This document shows, one piece after another, positions 36,693 through 45,690 of a stretch of DNA of 51,217 nucleotides. Below the pieces are notes generated by a model. That model searched no databases. It was not told where the DNA came from and saw only the letters and a list, made by a program, of their open reading frames with translations. The stretch lies in NCBI GenBank assembly GCA_026126215.1, contig JAHCJQ010000002.1:80261-131477 (forward strand), given 5' to 3'. This DNA comes from Alphaproteobacteria bacterium (lineage in GTDB: Bacteria; Pseudomonadota; Alphaproteobacteria; Ferrovibrionales; Ferrovibrionaceae). Position numbers and translations under genes: made by a program. Each line of letters starts with the position of its first letter. Position 1 is the stretch's first letter.

Positions 36693-37687
36693 CGAAATCC
36701 ACAAAGGAGAAGGCGGCGGCCGAGCCTGCCGTATCCACCGACGAGCTGATCGCGCATTACCGCGACATGCTGCTGATCCGCCGCTTCGAGGAGAAGGCGG
36801 GGCAGATGTACGGGATGGGCCTGATCGGCGGCTTCTGCCACCTCTATATCGGCCAGGAGGCGGTCGTCGTCGGCGTGCAGGCGGCACTGGGACAGGGCGA
36901 CCGGGTCATCACTTCCTACCGCGATCACGGCCACATGCTGGCTTGCGGCATGGATGCGCGCGGCGTCATGGCGGAACTTACCGGGCGCATCGGCGGCTAC
37001 TCCAAGGGCAAGGGCGGCTCGATGCACATGTTCAGCCGCGAAAAGGAATTCTATGGCGGGCACGGCATCGTCGGCGCGCAGGTCCCGCTTGGCACCGGGC
37101 TCGCTTTCGCGCAGCGCTACATGAAGACCGACCGCGTGACGGCCTGCTATTTCGGCGACGGTTCCGCCAATCAGGGCCAGGTCTACGAGAGTTTCAATAT
37201 GGCCGAGCTCTGGAAGCTGCCGGTCATCTACATTATCGAAAACAACCAGTACGCCATGGGCACCGCGGTTCGCCGCTCCTCCTCGATCACCGAACTGCAT
37301 CGTCGCGGCGAGAGCTTCGGCATCCACGGCCGGCCGGTCGACGGCATGGATGTGCTCGCGGTGCGCGCCGCCGCCGAGGAGGCGGTCGCATGGTGTCGGG
37401 CCGGCAAGGGCCCGACGATCCTGGAGATGAAAACCTATCGCTATCGCGGCCACTCCATGTCCGATCCGCAGAAGTACCGCTCGAAGGACGAGGTCAACAA
37501 GATGCGGGCCGAACAGGACCCGATCGACAAGATGAAGAAGCGGCTGCTCGATGGCGGCCTTTGCGACGAGGCGCGGCTCAAGGAGATCGACCGCGAGGTG
37601 AAGGCGATCGTCACCGACGCGGCGGAGTTCGCGCAGGACTCGCCCGAGCCGGACGCGGCCGAACTTTGGACCGACATACTCAAATAG
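36689..37687 (+). CDS. pdhA: Pyruvate dehydrogenase E1 component subunit alpha
   Basis: Alpha subunit of the heterotetrameric E1 of pyruvate dehydrogenase, which decarboxylates pyruvate with thiamine diphosphate. The 332-aa protein (from the ATG at 36689, preceded by GGGAGGGAG) has HLYIGQEAVVVG (51-62), TSYRDHGHMLACG, the TPP/Mg motif GDGSANQG (156-163) to ENNQYAMGT, and the phosphorylation-loop-like YRYRGHSMSDP. An upstream in-frame ATG at 36614 would add 25 residues that are unlike the family. First of six consecutive genes for the complex and its lipoate cofactor. An inverted repeat covers its start. Confidence 0.97.
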   Translation: MAKSTKEKAAAEPAVSTDELIAHYRDMLLIRRFEEKAGQMYGMGLIGGFCHLYIGQEAVVVGVQAALGQGDRVITSYRDHGHMLACGMDARGVMAELTGRIGGYSKGKGGSMHMFSREKEFYGGHGIVGAQVPLGTGLAFAQRYMKTDRVTACYFGDGSANQGQVYESFNMAELWKLPVIYIIENNQYAMGTAVRRSSSITELHRRGESFGIHGRPVDGMDVLAVRAAAEEAVAWCRAGKGPTILEMKTYRYRGHSMSDPQKYRSKDEVNKMRAEQDPIDKMKKRLLDGGLCDEARLKEIDREVKAIVTDAAEFAQDSPEPDAAELWTDILK

Positions 37688-37712
37688 CGCGCGGCCCGGG
37701 AGGAACTGAACG

Positions 37713-39089
37713 ATGCCGATCGAGATCCTGATGCCGGCGCTCTCGCCCACGATGACCGAGGGCAAGCTGGCCAAGTGGAATGTCAAGAAGGGCGACGCGA
37801 TCAGCGCCGGCATGGTGCTGGCCGAGATCGAGACCGACAAGGCGACCATGGAGGTCGAGGCGGTCGATGAAGGCGTACTGGGCGAGATTCTCGTGCCGGC
37901 GGGGACCGAGAATGTGGCGGTGAACACGCCCATCGCCCTGCTGCTGGAGGAGGGCGAGGATGCGTCCGCCGCCCGCTCGCCCAAACCTGGCAGGACTGCC
38001 GGGGCAGCGCCGCCGGCCGCGGCGAGGCCACAAGGTGCCGCGCCGGCGCCAGCCGCCCCGGCGGCTGGCGCACCGGCGGAGTCCGAGGTGCCGCCTGGCA
38101 CGGCGATGCGCACCATGACGGTGCGCGAGGCGCTGCGCGATGCCATGGCCGAGGAGATGCGCCGCGACCCGTCCGTCTTCCTGATGGGCGAGGAAGTGGC
38201 CGAGTATCAGGGCGCCTACAAGGTCAGCCAGGGCCTGCTGGACGAGTTCGGGGCCAGCCGTGTCATCGATACCCCGATCACCGAGCAGGGCTTCGCCGGC
38301 CTCGGCGTGGGCGCCGCCTTCGGCGGACTGCGGCCGATCGTCGAGTTCATGACCATGAACTTCGCCATGCAGGCGATCGACCAGATCATCAATTCGGCGG
38401 CCAAGACGCTCTACATGTCCGGCGGCCAGATGGGTTGCCCCATCGTGTTTCGCGGCCCGAACGGTGCCGCCGCGCGCGTCGCGGCGCAGCATTCGCAATG
38501 CTATGCGTCCTGGTATGCGCACTGTCCGGGCCTCAAGGTGGTGGCGCCCTATTCGGCGGCGGATGCCAAGGGCCTGCTCAAGGCAGCGATCCGCGATCCC
38601 AACCCGGTGATCTTCCTCGAGAACGAGATCCTCTATGGCCGCTCGTTCGAGGTGCCGGAGATCGACGACTTCGTCCTGCCCATCGGCAAGGCGCGCATTG
38701 CCCGGCCGGGGCGCGACGTCACCATCGTCGCCTTCTCGATCATGGTGGGCCACGCGCTTGCGGCGGCGGAGGAACTGGCAAAGGAGGGGATCGAGGCCGA
38801 AGTCATCGACCTGCGTTCGCTGCGGCCCCTCGATCTGGACACGATCGTCGCTTCCGTGCAGCGCACCAACCGCCTGGTCTCGGTGGAGGAAGGCTGGCCC
38901 GCCTGCGGCATCGGTTCGGAGATCGCCGCATTGATGATGGAGCATGCCTTCGATCATCTGGATGCGCCGGTGCTCCGCGTCACCGGCAAGGACGTGCCCA
39001 TGCCTTATGCCGCAAACCTCGAGAAGCTGGCCTTGCCGCAGGTGGCCGATGTGGTCGCCGCCGCCAAGACCGTCTGCTATCGCGCCTGA
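37713..39089 (+). CDS. pdhB: Pyruvate dehydrogenase E1 component subunit beta with N-terminal lipoyl domain
   Basis: Beta subunit of E1 (458 aa). Unlike E. coli-type or mitochondrial E1 beta, it carries an N-terminal lipoyl domain (about 1-80, lipoylated Lys43 in ETDKATM), a known feature of many alphaproteobacteria. A Pro/Ala linker (about 88-128) leads to the E1-beta catalytic region beginning [17 protein letters not shown], with [38 protein letters not shown] and [14 protein letters not shown]. It ends with the C-terminal transketolase-like domain. It begins 25 bp after pdhA. The lipoyl domain is almost a copy of the one in PdhC downstream. Confidence 0.97.
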   Translation: MPIEILMPALSPTMTEGKLAKWNVKKGDAISAGMVLAEIETDKATMEVEAVDEGVLGEILVPAGTENVAVNTPIALLLEEGEDASAARSPKPGRTAGAAPPAAARPQGAAPAPAAPAAGAPAESEVPPGTAMRTMTVREALRDAMAEEMRRDPSVFLMGEEVAEYQGAYKVSQGLLDEFGASRVIDTPITEQGFAGLGVGAAFGGLRPIVEFMTMNFAMQAIDQIINSAAKTLYMSGGQMGCPIVFRGPNGAAARVAAQHSQCYASWYAHCPGLKVVAPYSAADAKGLLKAAIRDPNPVIFLENEILYGRSFEVPEIDDFVLPIGKARIARPGRDVTIVAFSIMVGHALAAAEELAKEGIEAEVIDLRSLRPLDLDTIVASVQRTNRLVSVEEGWPACGIGSEIAALMMEHAFDHLDAPVLRVTGKDVPMPYAANLEKLALPQVADVVAAAKTVCYRA

Positions 39090-39104
39090 AGGGAAGGAAG
39101 GAAG

Positions 39105-40403
39105 ATGCCTGTCGAGGTCCTGATGCCCGCCCTCTCGCCGACCATGACGGAGGGCAAGCTCGCCAAGTGGCTGGTGAAGGAAGGCGACACGATCACCTCC
39201 GGCATGGTGCTGGCGGAGATCGAGACGGACAAGGCGACCATGGAGGTCGAGGCCGTGGAGGAGGGGACGCTCGGGCGCATCCTGGTGCCGGGCGGGACCG
39301 AGAATGTCGCGGTCAACACGCCGATCGCGCTGATCCTTGAAGAAGGCGAGGATGCTTCGGCGCTGGGCGCAGGCGCGAAGCCGGCGCCCAAGGCTGCGCC
39401 TTCGCCGGCTGCCGCGCCGGAAAAGGCGGCTGTACCGCCCGCGTCCGCCGCGCCGGCTCCGCCGCCTTCGCGGGCACAGGCCGGGGGCGAGACCACCGGG
39501 CGCGTTTTCGCCAGTCCCCTTGCGCGCCGCATCGCCGCCCAGGCCGGGCTCGATCTCGCGCGCATCGATGGTTCTGGACCGCATGGGCGGATCGTGCGCG
39601 CCGATGTGGAGGCGGCGATTGCGGGCGGAGCGGCGAAAGCGGCTGCGCCGGCCAAGGCGGAGCCCCGGGCTGCCGCGGTGCCAGCCGCCGCCCAGCCGCA
39701 GGCCATGCCGGCGCCGCAGGGCGATTTCGAGGAAGTGCCACTCAGCTCGATGCGCAAGACGATCGCGCGGCGTCTGCTCGAATCGAAGCAGAACATCCCG
39801 CACTTCTATCTGACCATCGACGTGGAACTCGATTCGCTGCTGGCACTGCGCCAGCAGCTCAATTCCCGCTCCGATGCCTACAAGCTGTCGGTGAACGACT
39901 TCGTGGTGCGGGCCTGCGCGCTGGCGCTGAAGAAGGTGCCGGAGGCCAATGCGATCTGGGGTGGCGACAAGATCCTGCGCTCGCGAAGCTGCGACGTCGC
40001 CGTCGCGGTCGCACTCGATGGCGGGCTGATCACGCCCATCGTGCGCCGCGCCGAGGCGAAGGGACTGGCGGAGATTTCCGCCGAGATGAAGGAACTTGCC
40101 GGCCGCGCCAAGGCCGGCAAGCTCAAGCCGGAAGAGTATCAGGGCGGCGCCTTTGCGCTGTCCAATCTCGGCATGTACGGGATCAGGGAGTTCGCGGCAG
40201 TGATCAATCCGCCGCATGGCTCGATCCTCGCGGTCGGCGCCGGGGAGCAGCGGCCGGTGGTGAAGAACGGTGCGCTGGCGGTGGCGACCGTGATGTCGGC
40301 GACGCTCTCCTGCGACCATCGGGTGATCGATGGCGCGCTTGGCGCGCGCTGGCTTGCCGTCTTCAAGGGGCTGGTCGAGGACCCGCTGACCATGCTGCTG
40401 TGA
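39105..40403 (+). CDS. pdhC: Pyruvate dehydrogenase E2, dihydrolipoamide acetyltransferase
   Basis: Core acetyltransferase of the complex (432 aa), passing acetyl groups from lipoyl-lysine to CoA. Domains: one lipoyl domain (1-80, Lys43 in ETDKATM), an Ala/Pro linker, a peripheral subunit-binding domain (about 132-168, VFASPLARRIAAQAGLDLARI), a second linker, and the catalytic domain (about 200-432) starting EEVPLSSMRKTIARRLLESK and ending with CDHRVIDG, which contains the catalytic His. 15 bp after pdhB, 11 bp before lpdA. Confidence 0.97.
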   Translation: MPVEVLMPALSPTMTEGKLAKWLVKEGDTITSGMVLAEIETDKATMEVEAVEEGTLGRILVPGGTENVAVNTPIALILEEGEDASALGAGAKPAPKAAPSPAAAPEKAAVPPASAAPAPPPSRAQAGGETTGRVFASPLARRIAAQAGLDLARIDGSGPHGRIVRADVEAAIAGGAAKAAAPAKAEPRAAAVPAAAQPQAMPAPQGDFEEVPLSSMRKTIARRLLESKQNIPHFYLTIDVELDSLLALRQQLNSRSDAYKLSVNDFVVRACALALKKVPEANAIWGGDKILRSRSCDVAVAVALDGGLITPIVRRAEAKGLAEISAEMKELAGRAKAGKLKPEEYQGGAFALSNLGMYGIREFAAVINPPHGSILAVGAGEQRPVVKNGALAVATVMSATLSCDHRVIDGALGARWLAVFKGLVEDPLTMLL

Positions 40404-40414
40404 GGAACTGATCC

Positions 40415-41821
40415 ATGAGCGAGACGAACTTCGATCTGATCGTGGTTGGCGGCGGTCCCGGCGGCTATGTGGCGGCGATCCGCGCGGCCCAGCTTGGGAT
40501 GAAGACGGCGCTGGTCGAGCGCGAGCATCTTGGCGGTATCTGTCTGAACTGGGGCTGCATTCCGACCAAGGCGCTGCTGCGCTCCGCCGAGGTCTACGGC
40601 CTGATCCGCCATGCCGATAGCTTCGGCTTCCGCATCAACGGGGACGTGACGATCGACTTCGGGAAGGTGATCGAGCGTTCGCGCAAGGTGGCGGCGCAGC
40701 TCTCGGGCGGCGTGAAGCATCTGCTGAAGAAAAACAAGGTGACCGTCTTCGACGGCCACGGCCAGCTCGCCGGGCAGGGTCGGCTCAAGGTGACCCGGGA
40801 CGGCAAGATCGTTGCCGAGCTTTCGGCAAAGCATATCGTGCTGGCGACGGGCGCGCGGGCGCGTTCGCTGCCGGGGCTGGAGCCGGACGGCAAGCTTGTC
40901 TGGACCTACAAGGAGGCGATGGCGCCCCGCACCCTGCCGAAGTCGCTGCTGGTGGTGGGATCGGGGGCCATCGGCATCGAGTTCGCATCGTTCTATCGCA
41001 CTCTGGGCGCGGAGGTGACGGTCGTCGAGGTGCTGGAGCGGGTGCTGCCGGTTGAGGATGCGGAGATTTCCGCCTTCGCTGCCAAGCAGTTCCAGAAGCA
41101 AGGCATGAAGATACTCACCTCGACCACGGTCGCGGCCCTGAAGAAGGGCGGCGACAGTGTAACGGCGACACTGAAGGACAAGGACGGCAAGAGCTCCGAA
41201 CTGACGGTCGAGCGGGTGATCCTGGCGGTGGGTATCGTCGGCAATGTGGAGAATATCGGCCTCGATGGCACGAAGGTGCGCGTCGAGAAGACCCATGTGG
41301 TCACCGATGGCTGGTGCCGCACGGACGAGCCCGGCGTCTACGCCATCGGCGATCTCACCGGACCGCCCTGGCTCGCCCACAAGGCGAGCCACGAAGGCGT
41401 GCTGTGCGTCGAGCGGATCGCCGGCGTCGCGGGATTGCATCCGATCGATGTCAGCCGCATTCCAGGCTGCACCTACTGCAATCCGCAGGTGGCGAGCGTC
41501 GGGCTCACCGAGGCTGCCGCCAAGGCCAAGGGCCATGAAGTGCGCGTTGGGCGCTTCCCCTTCATCGGCAATGGCAAGGCCATCGCGCTCGGCGAGCCGG
41601 AGGGCATGGTCAAGACCGTGTTCGATGCCCGGACCGGCGAGCTTCTCGGCGCGCATATGGTGGGGGCGGAGGTGACCGAGCTTATCCAGGGCTATACCAT
41701 CGCCCGCACCATGGAAGGGACGGAAGCGGAGCTGATCCACACCATCTTCCCGCACCCGACGCTGTCGGAAATGATGCATGAATCGGTGCTTGACGCCTAT
41801 GGGCGGGCGATCCATTTCTAA
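40415..41821 (+). CDS. lpdA: Dihydrolipoyl dehydrogenase (E3)
   Basis: FAD enzyme that reoxidises dihydrolipoamide with NAD+. The 468-aa protein has the FAD-binding VVGGGPGGYVAAIRAAQLG near the N-terminus and the redox-active disulphide Cys43/Cys48 in GGICLNWGCIPTKALL. The NAD-binding GSGAIGIEFASFYRTLGAEV, YAIGDLTGPPWLAHKASHEG, and the C-terminal dimer motif HTIFPHPTLSEMMHE with the catalytic His follow. Being in the pdh operon, it is probably the E3 dedicated to pyruvate dehydrogenase. Confidence 0.98.
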   Translation: MSETNFDLIVVGGGPGGYVAAIRAAQLGMKTALVEREHLGGICLNWGCIPTKALLRSAEVYGLIRHADSFGFRINGDVTIDFGKVIERSRKVAAQLSGGVKHLLKKNKVTVFDGHGQLAGQGRLKVTRDGKIVAELSAKHIVLATGARARSLPGLEPDGKLVWTYKEAMAPRTLPKSLLVVGSGAIGIEFASFYRTLGAEVTVVEVLERVLPVEDAEISAFAAKQFQKQGMKILTSTTVAALKKGGDSVTATLKDKDGKSSELTVERVILAVGIVGNVENIGLDGTKVRVEKTHVVTDGWCRTDEPGVYAIGDLTGPPWLAHKASHEGVLCVERIAGVAGLHPIDVSRIPGCTYCNPQVASVGLTEAAAKAKGHEVRVGRFPFIGNGKAIALGEPEGMVKTVFDARTGELLGAHMVGAEVTELIQGYTIARTMEGTEAELIHTIFPHPTLSEMMHESVLDAYGRAIHF

Positions 41822-41827
41822 TCTGTG

Positions 41828-42772
41828 ATGAACGAGATCCGCCCGCCCCGTCACCCCGAGAAGGCCCACCGGCCGGATAATCCGGTTCCGCGCAAGCCGG
41901 AATGGATCAGGGTCAAGGCGCCGACATCTCTGGAGTATCACGAGACCCGCCGGCTGATGCGCCGGCTGAATCTGGCGACGGTCTGCGAGGAAGCGGCCTG
42001 CCCGAACATCGGGGAATGCTGGAAGCAGAAGCATGCCACCGTGATGATTCTGGGGTCGGTCTGCACGCGGGCCTGCGCTTTCTGCAACGTGGCGACAGGC
42101 CGTCCCGACCAACTCGACCCACACGAACCTGAGCATGTTGCGGAGGCTGTCGCCGAACTTGGCCTGCGCCATGTGGTCATCACCAGCGTTGATCGCGATG
42201 ATCTTGAGGATGGCGGCGCGATGCAGTTCGTGCGCGTCATCGAAGCGCTGCGCGCCAGTGCGCCTGCGACCACGATCGAGATCCTGACCCCCGATTTTCT
42301 GAAGAAACCTGGCGCCATCGAGAAGGTGGTCGCGGCGCGACCCGACGTCTTCAACCACAACCTGGAAACCGTGCCGCGCCTCTATCCCTCGATCCGGCCC
42401 GGCGCGCGCTACTTTCATTCGCTCCGCCTGCTGGCGCGGGTCAAGGAGATCGACCCCTCGATCTTCACCAAGTCGGGCCTGATGGTCGGACTTGGCGAGA
42501 GCGATGGCGAGGTGCATCAGGTGATGGACGACCTGCGCTCGGCGGAGGTGGACTTCCTGACCATCGGTCAGTACCTGCAGCCCACGCCCAAGCATGCGGC
42601 AATCGAGCGATTCGTCACGCCCGCCGCCTTTGCGGAGCTCGAGCGCATGGCTTACGGCAAGGGCTTCCTGATGGTCTCCGCTTCGCCGTTGACCCGCTCC
42701 TCTCACCATGCAGGTGAGGATTTCGCGCGACTGCGCGCGGCACGGCAGGCGCGTTCCGACGCCGCCGACTGA
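41828..42772 (+). CDS. lipA: Lipoyl synthase
   Basis: Radical-SAM enzyme that inserts two sulphurs into octanoyl-lysine on E2-type proteins, making the cofactor the neighbouring PDH subunits need. From the ATG at 41828 (314 aa), the auxiliary cluster motif is Cys53/58/64 ([12 protein letters not shown]) and the radical-SAM motif is Cys79/83/86 (CTRACAFC). [24 protein letters not shown] and TIGQYLQPT follow, ending [14 protein letters not shown] with the conserved Ser of the auxiliary cluster. A GTG directly before (41825) is an alternative start; neither has a strong ribosome site. It sits 6 bp after lpdA. Confidence 0.97.
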   Translation: MNEIRPPRHPEKAHRPDNPVPRKPEWIRVKAPTSLEYHETRRLMRRLNLATVCEEAACPNIGECWKQKHATVMILGSVCTRACAFCNVATGRPDQLDPHEPEHVAEAVAELGLRHVVITSVDRDDLEDGGAMQFVRVIEALRASAPATTIEILTPDFLKKPGAIEKVVAARPDVFNHNLETVPRLYPSIRPGARYFHSLRLLARVKEIDPSIFTKSGLMVGLGESDGEVHQVMDDLRSAEVDFLTIGQYLQPTPKHAAIERFVTPAAFAELERMAYGKGFLMVSASPLTRSSHHAGEDFARLRAARQARSDAAD

Positions 42773-42774
42773 CC

Positions 42775-43248
42775 GTGATCACCTACCGCGAAGAGAAGAC
42801 GCTTCCCTACGCCCCGGAGCAGATGTTCGACCTGGTGGCCGCCGTCGAGCGCTATCCGGAATTCCTGCCCTGGTGCATCGCCGCCCGCGTGCGCCGGCGC
42901 GAGGATAACGTGATGTGGGCGGACATGGTGATTGGCTTCAAGGTTTTCCGCGAAAGCTTCACCTCGCGGGTGGAACTGCACCGGCCGGATGCGATCGACG
43001 TTTCCTACGCCAACGGACCTTTCAAGCGCCTGATCAATCACTGGCGCTTTCTTCCCGAGGGGGCGGGGGGGTGCCGGATTCAGTTCCATGTCGAGTTTGA
43101 GTTCCGCTCCCGCGTCCTGCAGGCCGCCATCGGCGCTCTGTTTCACGAGGCGACGCGGCGCATGATTGCCGCTTTCGAGGGTCGCGCGGCGCGCCTTTAC
43201 GGAAAAGCCGGGCCGGCCGAACTCGCCGGCGAGCCAAGGCCGCGCTGA
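42775..43248 (+). CDS. RatA/COQ10-family START-domain protein
   Basis: A 157-aa polyketide cyclase/START-like protein of the RatA/COQ10 family. It begins (GTG) MITYREEKTLPYAPEQMFDLVAAVERYPEFLPWC, the family signature, with VELHRPDAIDVSYANGPFKRLINHWRF and FEFRSRVLQAAIGALFHEATRRMIAAFEGRA, the C-terminal helix. COQ10 homologues bind ubiquinone and support respiration; the toxin label from E. coli RatA is less likely here. It begins 2 bp after lipA, a frequent lipA-coq10 pairing in alphaproteobacteria, and is probably translationally coupled. Confidence 0.93.
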   Translation: MITYREEKTLPYAPEQMFDLVAAVERYPEFLPWCIAARVRRREDNVMWADMVIGFKVFRESFTSRVELHRPDAIDVSYANGPFKRLINHWRFLPEGAGGCRIQFHVEFEFRSRVLQAAIGALFHEATRRMIAAFEGRAARLYGKAGPAELAGEPRPR

Positions 43249-43273
43249 GTAATCGGCTCGACAAGGGCTGGAT

Positions 43274-43303
43274 TTGGCGGCAACGGGCCCAATCTAGTAC
43301 AAT
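43274..43303 (+). promoter_or_regulatory. Candidate promoter of the VWA/J-domain operon
   Basis: TTGGCG (43274-43279) and TACAAT (43298-43303) are separated by 18 bp in the 85-bp gap after the RatA-family gene, 30 bp before the next ATG. A fair sigma-70-type match by eye; it suggests the VWA/DnaJ pair is a separate transcription unit from the pdh operon. Confidence 0.4.
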
Positions 43304-43333
43304 GGGCACTGATCCGGCGGATCGGGGGATAGC

Positions 43334-44041
43334 ATGGCGAAAGACAAGCTGCCGACCGAGCGCAGGTCCTCGGACCAGGACGTCGCCGCTTTCGTCCGCC
43401 GCCTGCAGCTCGCGCCGCAGCCGGCCCGTGGCGGCCGGCGCGGCCGGCTCATGTTCGTACTGGACGCGACGGCGAGCCGGGCGCCCACCTGGGACCGGGC
43501 CTGCACCATCCAGGCCGAGATGTTCCAGGAGGCGGCGAGCCTTGGCGGGCTGGAGATGCAGGTTTGCTTCTTCAGAGGCTTTGGCGAGTTCCGTGCCACG
43601 CCCTGGCTGACCGATGCGAAGGACATGATACGTCGCATGACCGGGGTGCATTGCCTCGGCGGGCAGACGCAGATCGGGCGCATGCTGGGCCATGCCCTGG
43701 CCGAGATGAAAAAGTCGCGCCTGGACGCGCTCGTCTTTGTCGGCGACTGCCTGGAAGAGCCGATCGATCCGCTCTGCGCCCAGGCCGGCGAGTTGGGGCT
43801 TCTGGGGCTTCCCGTCTTCATCTTCCACGAAGGTGGCGACCCTGTCGCCGCTTCCGGATTTCGCCAGATCGCCAAACTGACCAAGGGCGCCTATTGTTCG
43901 TTCGATGGATCCTCGGCGCAGCAGCTTCGCGACCTGCTGCGCGCGGTCGCGGTCTATGCGGCCGGCGGGCGCAAGGCGCTGGCCGATTTCGCCAGCCGCA
44001 CGGGCGGGCCGGTCCTGGCCCTGACCCACCAGGTCAAGTAG
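43334..44041 (+). CDS. VWA domain-containing protein
   Basis: A 235-aa cytoplasmic protein with a von Willebrand A-like fold (about residues 36-220). RGRLMFVLDATASRAPTWDRA gives a variant MIDAS (D44-A-T-A-S48, where classical sites have DxSxS). GGQTQIGRMLGHAL supplies the central Thr, and LDALVFVGDCLEE the later acidic residue. No signal peptide. It is followed 7 bp later by a membrane J-domain protein; I recall this VWA/J pair as a recurrent but uncharacterised alphaproteobacterial arrangement, suggesting a joint role in protein assembly or quality control. Confidence 0.85.
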   Translation: MAKDKLPTERRSSDQDVAAFVRRLQLAPQPARGGRRGRLMFVLDATASRAPTWDRACTIQAEMFQEAASLGGLEMQVCFFRGFGEFRATPWLTDAKDMIRRMTGVHCLGGQTQIGRMLGHALAEMKKSRLDALVFVGDCLEEPIDPLCAQAGELGLLGLPVFIFHEGGDPVAASGFRQIAKLTKGAYCSFDGSSAQQLRDLLRAVAVYAAGGRKALADFASRTGGPVLALTHQVK

Positions 44042-44048
44042 GCAGACC

Positions 44049-44762
44049 GTGGCAGGGCTGCTGCTTGGCGCGGTCGCGGTTGCCTTCCTGGCGCTGCTGT
44101 TGGCGATATTCCTCAAGGCGACGCCGGAGACCTTGGCCAACCTGGTGCGCGGCGGCGCGGCGGCGGCGCTTGGTGCCGCGGCTGTGATACTCTTCCTGCG
44201 CGGCCAGCCCGGGCTTGCGTTCTTTGCCGCGGCCGGCGTCCCCGCAATCCTCGGCCGGAAGGCGCTGCAGGCTTTCACGGCCCCGCCGAGCCCTGGTCAG
44301 AAGTCCCGCGTGGAGACGCCCTGGCTCGCCATGGAACTCGACCACGATACCGGGCACTCCGATGGCGAGGTGCGCCAGGGTCCCTTCGCCGGCTTCCGTC
44401 TGTCCGACATGACCGAGCACGACCTGATCGGGCTGCTGGATCATTGCCGCGCGTCCGATCCGCAGTCGGTCGTCCTGCTGGAAGCCTATCTCGACCGCGT
44501 GCATCCGGAATGGCGCGAGCAGCCCGCGGCAGCGGGCGCGGGCGCTTCCGGGGGCGAGCGGCCTTCCGGCGGGCCGGCGGGCCGGGCGGGTTTGACCCGC
44601 GAGGATGCATACGCCATTCTCGGCCTGCAGCCTGGCGCCTCCGACGAGGAAGTGCGCGAGGCGCATCGGCAATTGATGAAGAAACTCCATCCCGATCAGG
44701 GCGGCTCGAACTACCTCGCCAGCCAGATCAACGCCGCGAAGGATCTGCTTCTCGGCTCGTGA
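44049..44762 (+). CDS. Membrane-anchored J-domain (DnaJ-like) protein
   Basis: A 237-aa protein with two N-terminal TM helices (about 2-23 and 37-70). A cytoplasmic middle region (about 88-155, FRLSDMTEHDLIGLLDHC), a Gly/Ala-rich linker, and a C-terminal J domain (about 185-237, DAYAILGLQPGASDEEVREAHRQL) follow, with the essential HPD at 214-216. The layout, membrane first and J domain last, resembles the TIM14/DjlA-like class that recruits DnaK to a membrane site. The start is a GTG at 44049, 7 bp after the VWA gene, so the two are likely co-translated. Confidence 0.9.
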   Translation: MAGLLLGAVAVAFLALLLAIFLKATPETLANLVRGGAAAALGAAAVILFLRGQPGLAFFAAAGVPAILGRKALQAFTAPPSPGQKSRVETPWLAMELDHDTGHSDGEVRQGPFAGFRLSDMTEHDLIGLLDHCRASDPQSVVLLEAYLDRVHPEWREQPAAAGAGASGGERPSGGPAGRAGLTREDAYAILGLQPGASDEEVREAHRQLMKKLHPDQGGSNYLASQINAAKDLLLGS

Positions 44763-44817
44763 GGGGAGCAGACCAAACCCCTCCGCATCCACCCAATTGA
44801 TGACAAGGCAGGAATTG

Positions 44818-45690
44818 ATGAGCAGACGCGTAAGAAAAGCCGTGTTTCCCGTGGCCGGTCTGGGCACCCGCTTCCTTCCGGCGACCAAGAGCATGCCCAA
44901 GGAGATGCTGACCGTCGTCGACAAGCCGCTGATCCAGTATGCGGTCGAGGAGGCGAAGGCGGCCGGCATAGAGCAGTTCATCTTCGTCACCGGTCGCGGT
45001 AAGTCGGCGATGGAAGATCATTTCGACCACGCCTTCGAGCTGGAGGCGACCTTGCGCGCGCGTGGCAAGGACGAATTGATGGAGGGGGCACGCAACTCGA
45101 TTCCGCCGGCCGGGCAGCTCTTCTACACCCGTCAGCAGCAGCCGCTGGGCCTCGGCCATGCCGTCTGGTGCGCCCGCCACCTGGTGGGCGACGAGCCCTT
45201 CGCCGTGCTGCTGCCCGACGACCTCGTCGATGCGAAGACGCCCTGCCTGCGCCAGATGGTGGACGCCTACGAGGGAAGGGGCGGCAACCTCGTCGCGGTG
45301 ATGGACGTGCCGCGCGAGCATACGAAGCGTTATGGCGTCCTTGCGGTCGGCGCCGACGATGGCCGCATCGCCGAGGTCAGGGGCCTGGTGGAAAAGCCTG
45401 ATCCGGCGGACGCTCCCTCGACCCTCTCCATTATCGGCCGCTATATCCTGCAACCGGAGGTCTTCTCCATCCTCGATGCCGGCGAGAAGGGCGCGGGCGG
45501 CGAGATCCAGCTCACCGATGCCATGGCCAAGCTGATCGGCCGGCAGCCCTTCCATGGGCTGCGCTTCGAGGGCACGCGTTTCGATTGCGGCGACAAGCTG
45601 GGCTTCCTCACCGCCAACGTGGCGCTGGCGCTGGCGCGCAAGGATGTCGGTCCCGGCCTGCGCGAGGCCCTGGGCAGGCTCGACATCTAG
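44818..45690 (+). CDS. galU: UTP-glucose-1-phosphate uridylyltransferase
   Basis: Makes UDP-glucose for exopolysaccharide, LPS core and other glycans. The 290-aa protein has the nucleotide-binding FPVAGLGTRFLPATKSMPKEML (from residue 10), PLIQYAVEEA, the VLLPDDLVD metal region, RYGVLAV, GLVEKPDPADAPS, IIGRYIL and GEIQLTDAMAKL. The ATG at 44818 with AGGA upstream gives the normal length; in-frame starts at 44797/44800 are possible. Its stop (TAG) shares the CTAG at 45687-45690 with the stop of the opposing MFS gene. Confidence 0.96.
   Translation: MSRRVRKAVFPVAGLGTRFLPATKSMPKEMLTVVDKPLIQYAVEEAKAAGIEQFIFVTGRGKSAMEDHFDHAFELEATLRARGKDELMEGARNSIPPAGQLFYTRQQQPLGLGHAVWCARHLVGDEPFAVLLPDDLVDAKTPCLRQMVDAYEGRGGNLVAVMDVPREHTKRYGVLAVGADDGRIAEVRGLVEKPDPADAPSTLSIIGRYILQPEVFSILDAGEKGAGGEIQLTDAMAKLIGRQPFHGLRFEGTRFDCGDKLGFLTANVALALARKDVGPGLREALGRLDI

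Noticed and set aside
37680..40319. An 879-codon open frame antisense to pdhB/pdhC, and similar long antisense frames over lpdA-lipA (40139-42709) and pyrG (29979-31349).
   Set aside because: They are shadows of high-GC codon use: His/Arg/Asp/Gly-rich low-complexity products without family motifs, lying exactly opposite well-recognised enzymes.
42775..43248. RatA-like toxin of a toxin-antitoxin pair.
   Set aside because: No RatB-like partner is adjacent, and the lipA neighbourhood matches the COQ10-type ubiquinone-binding role.
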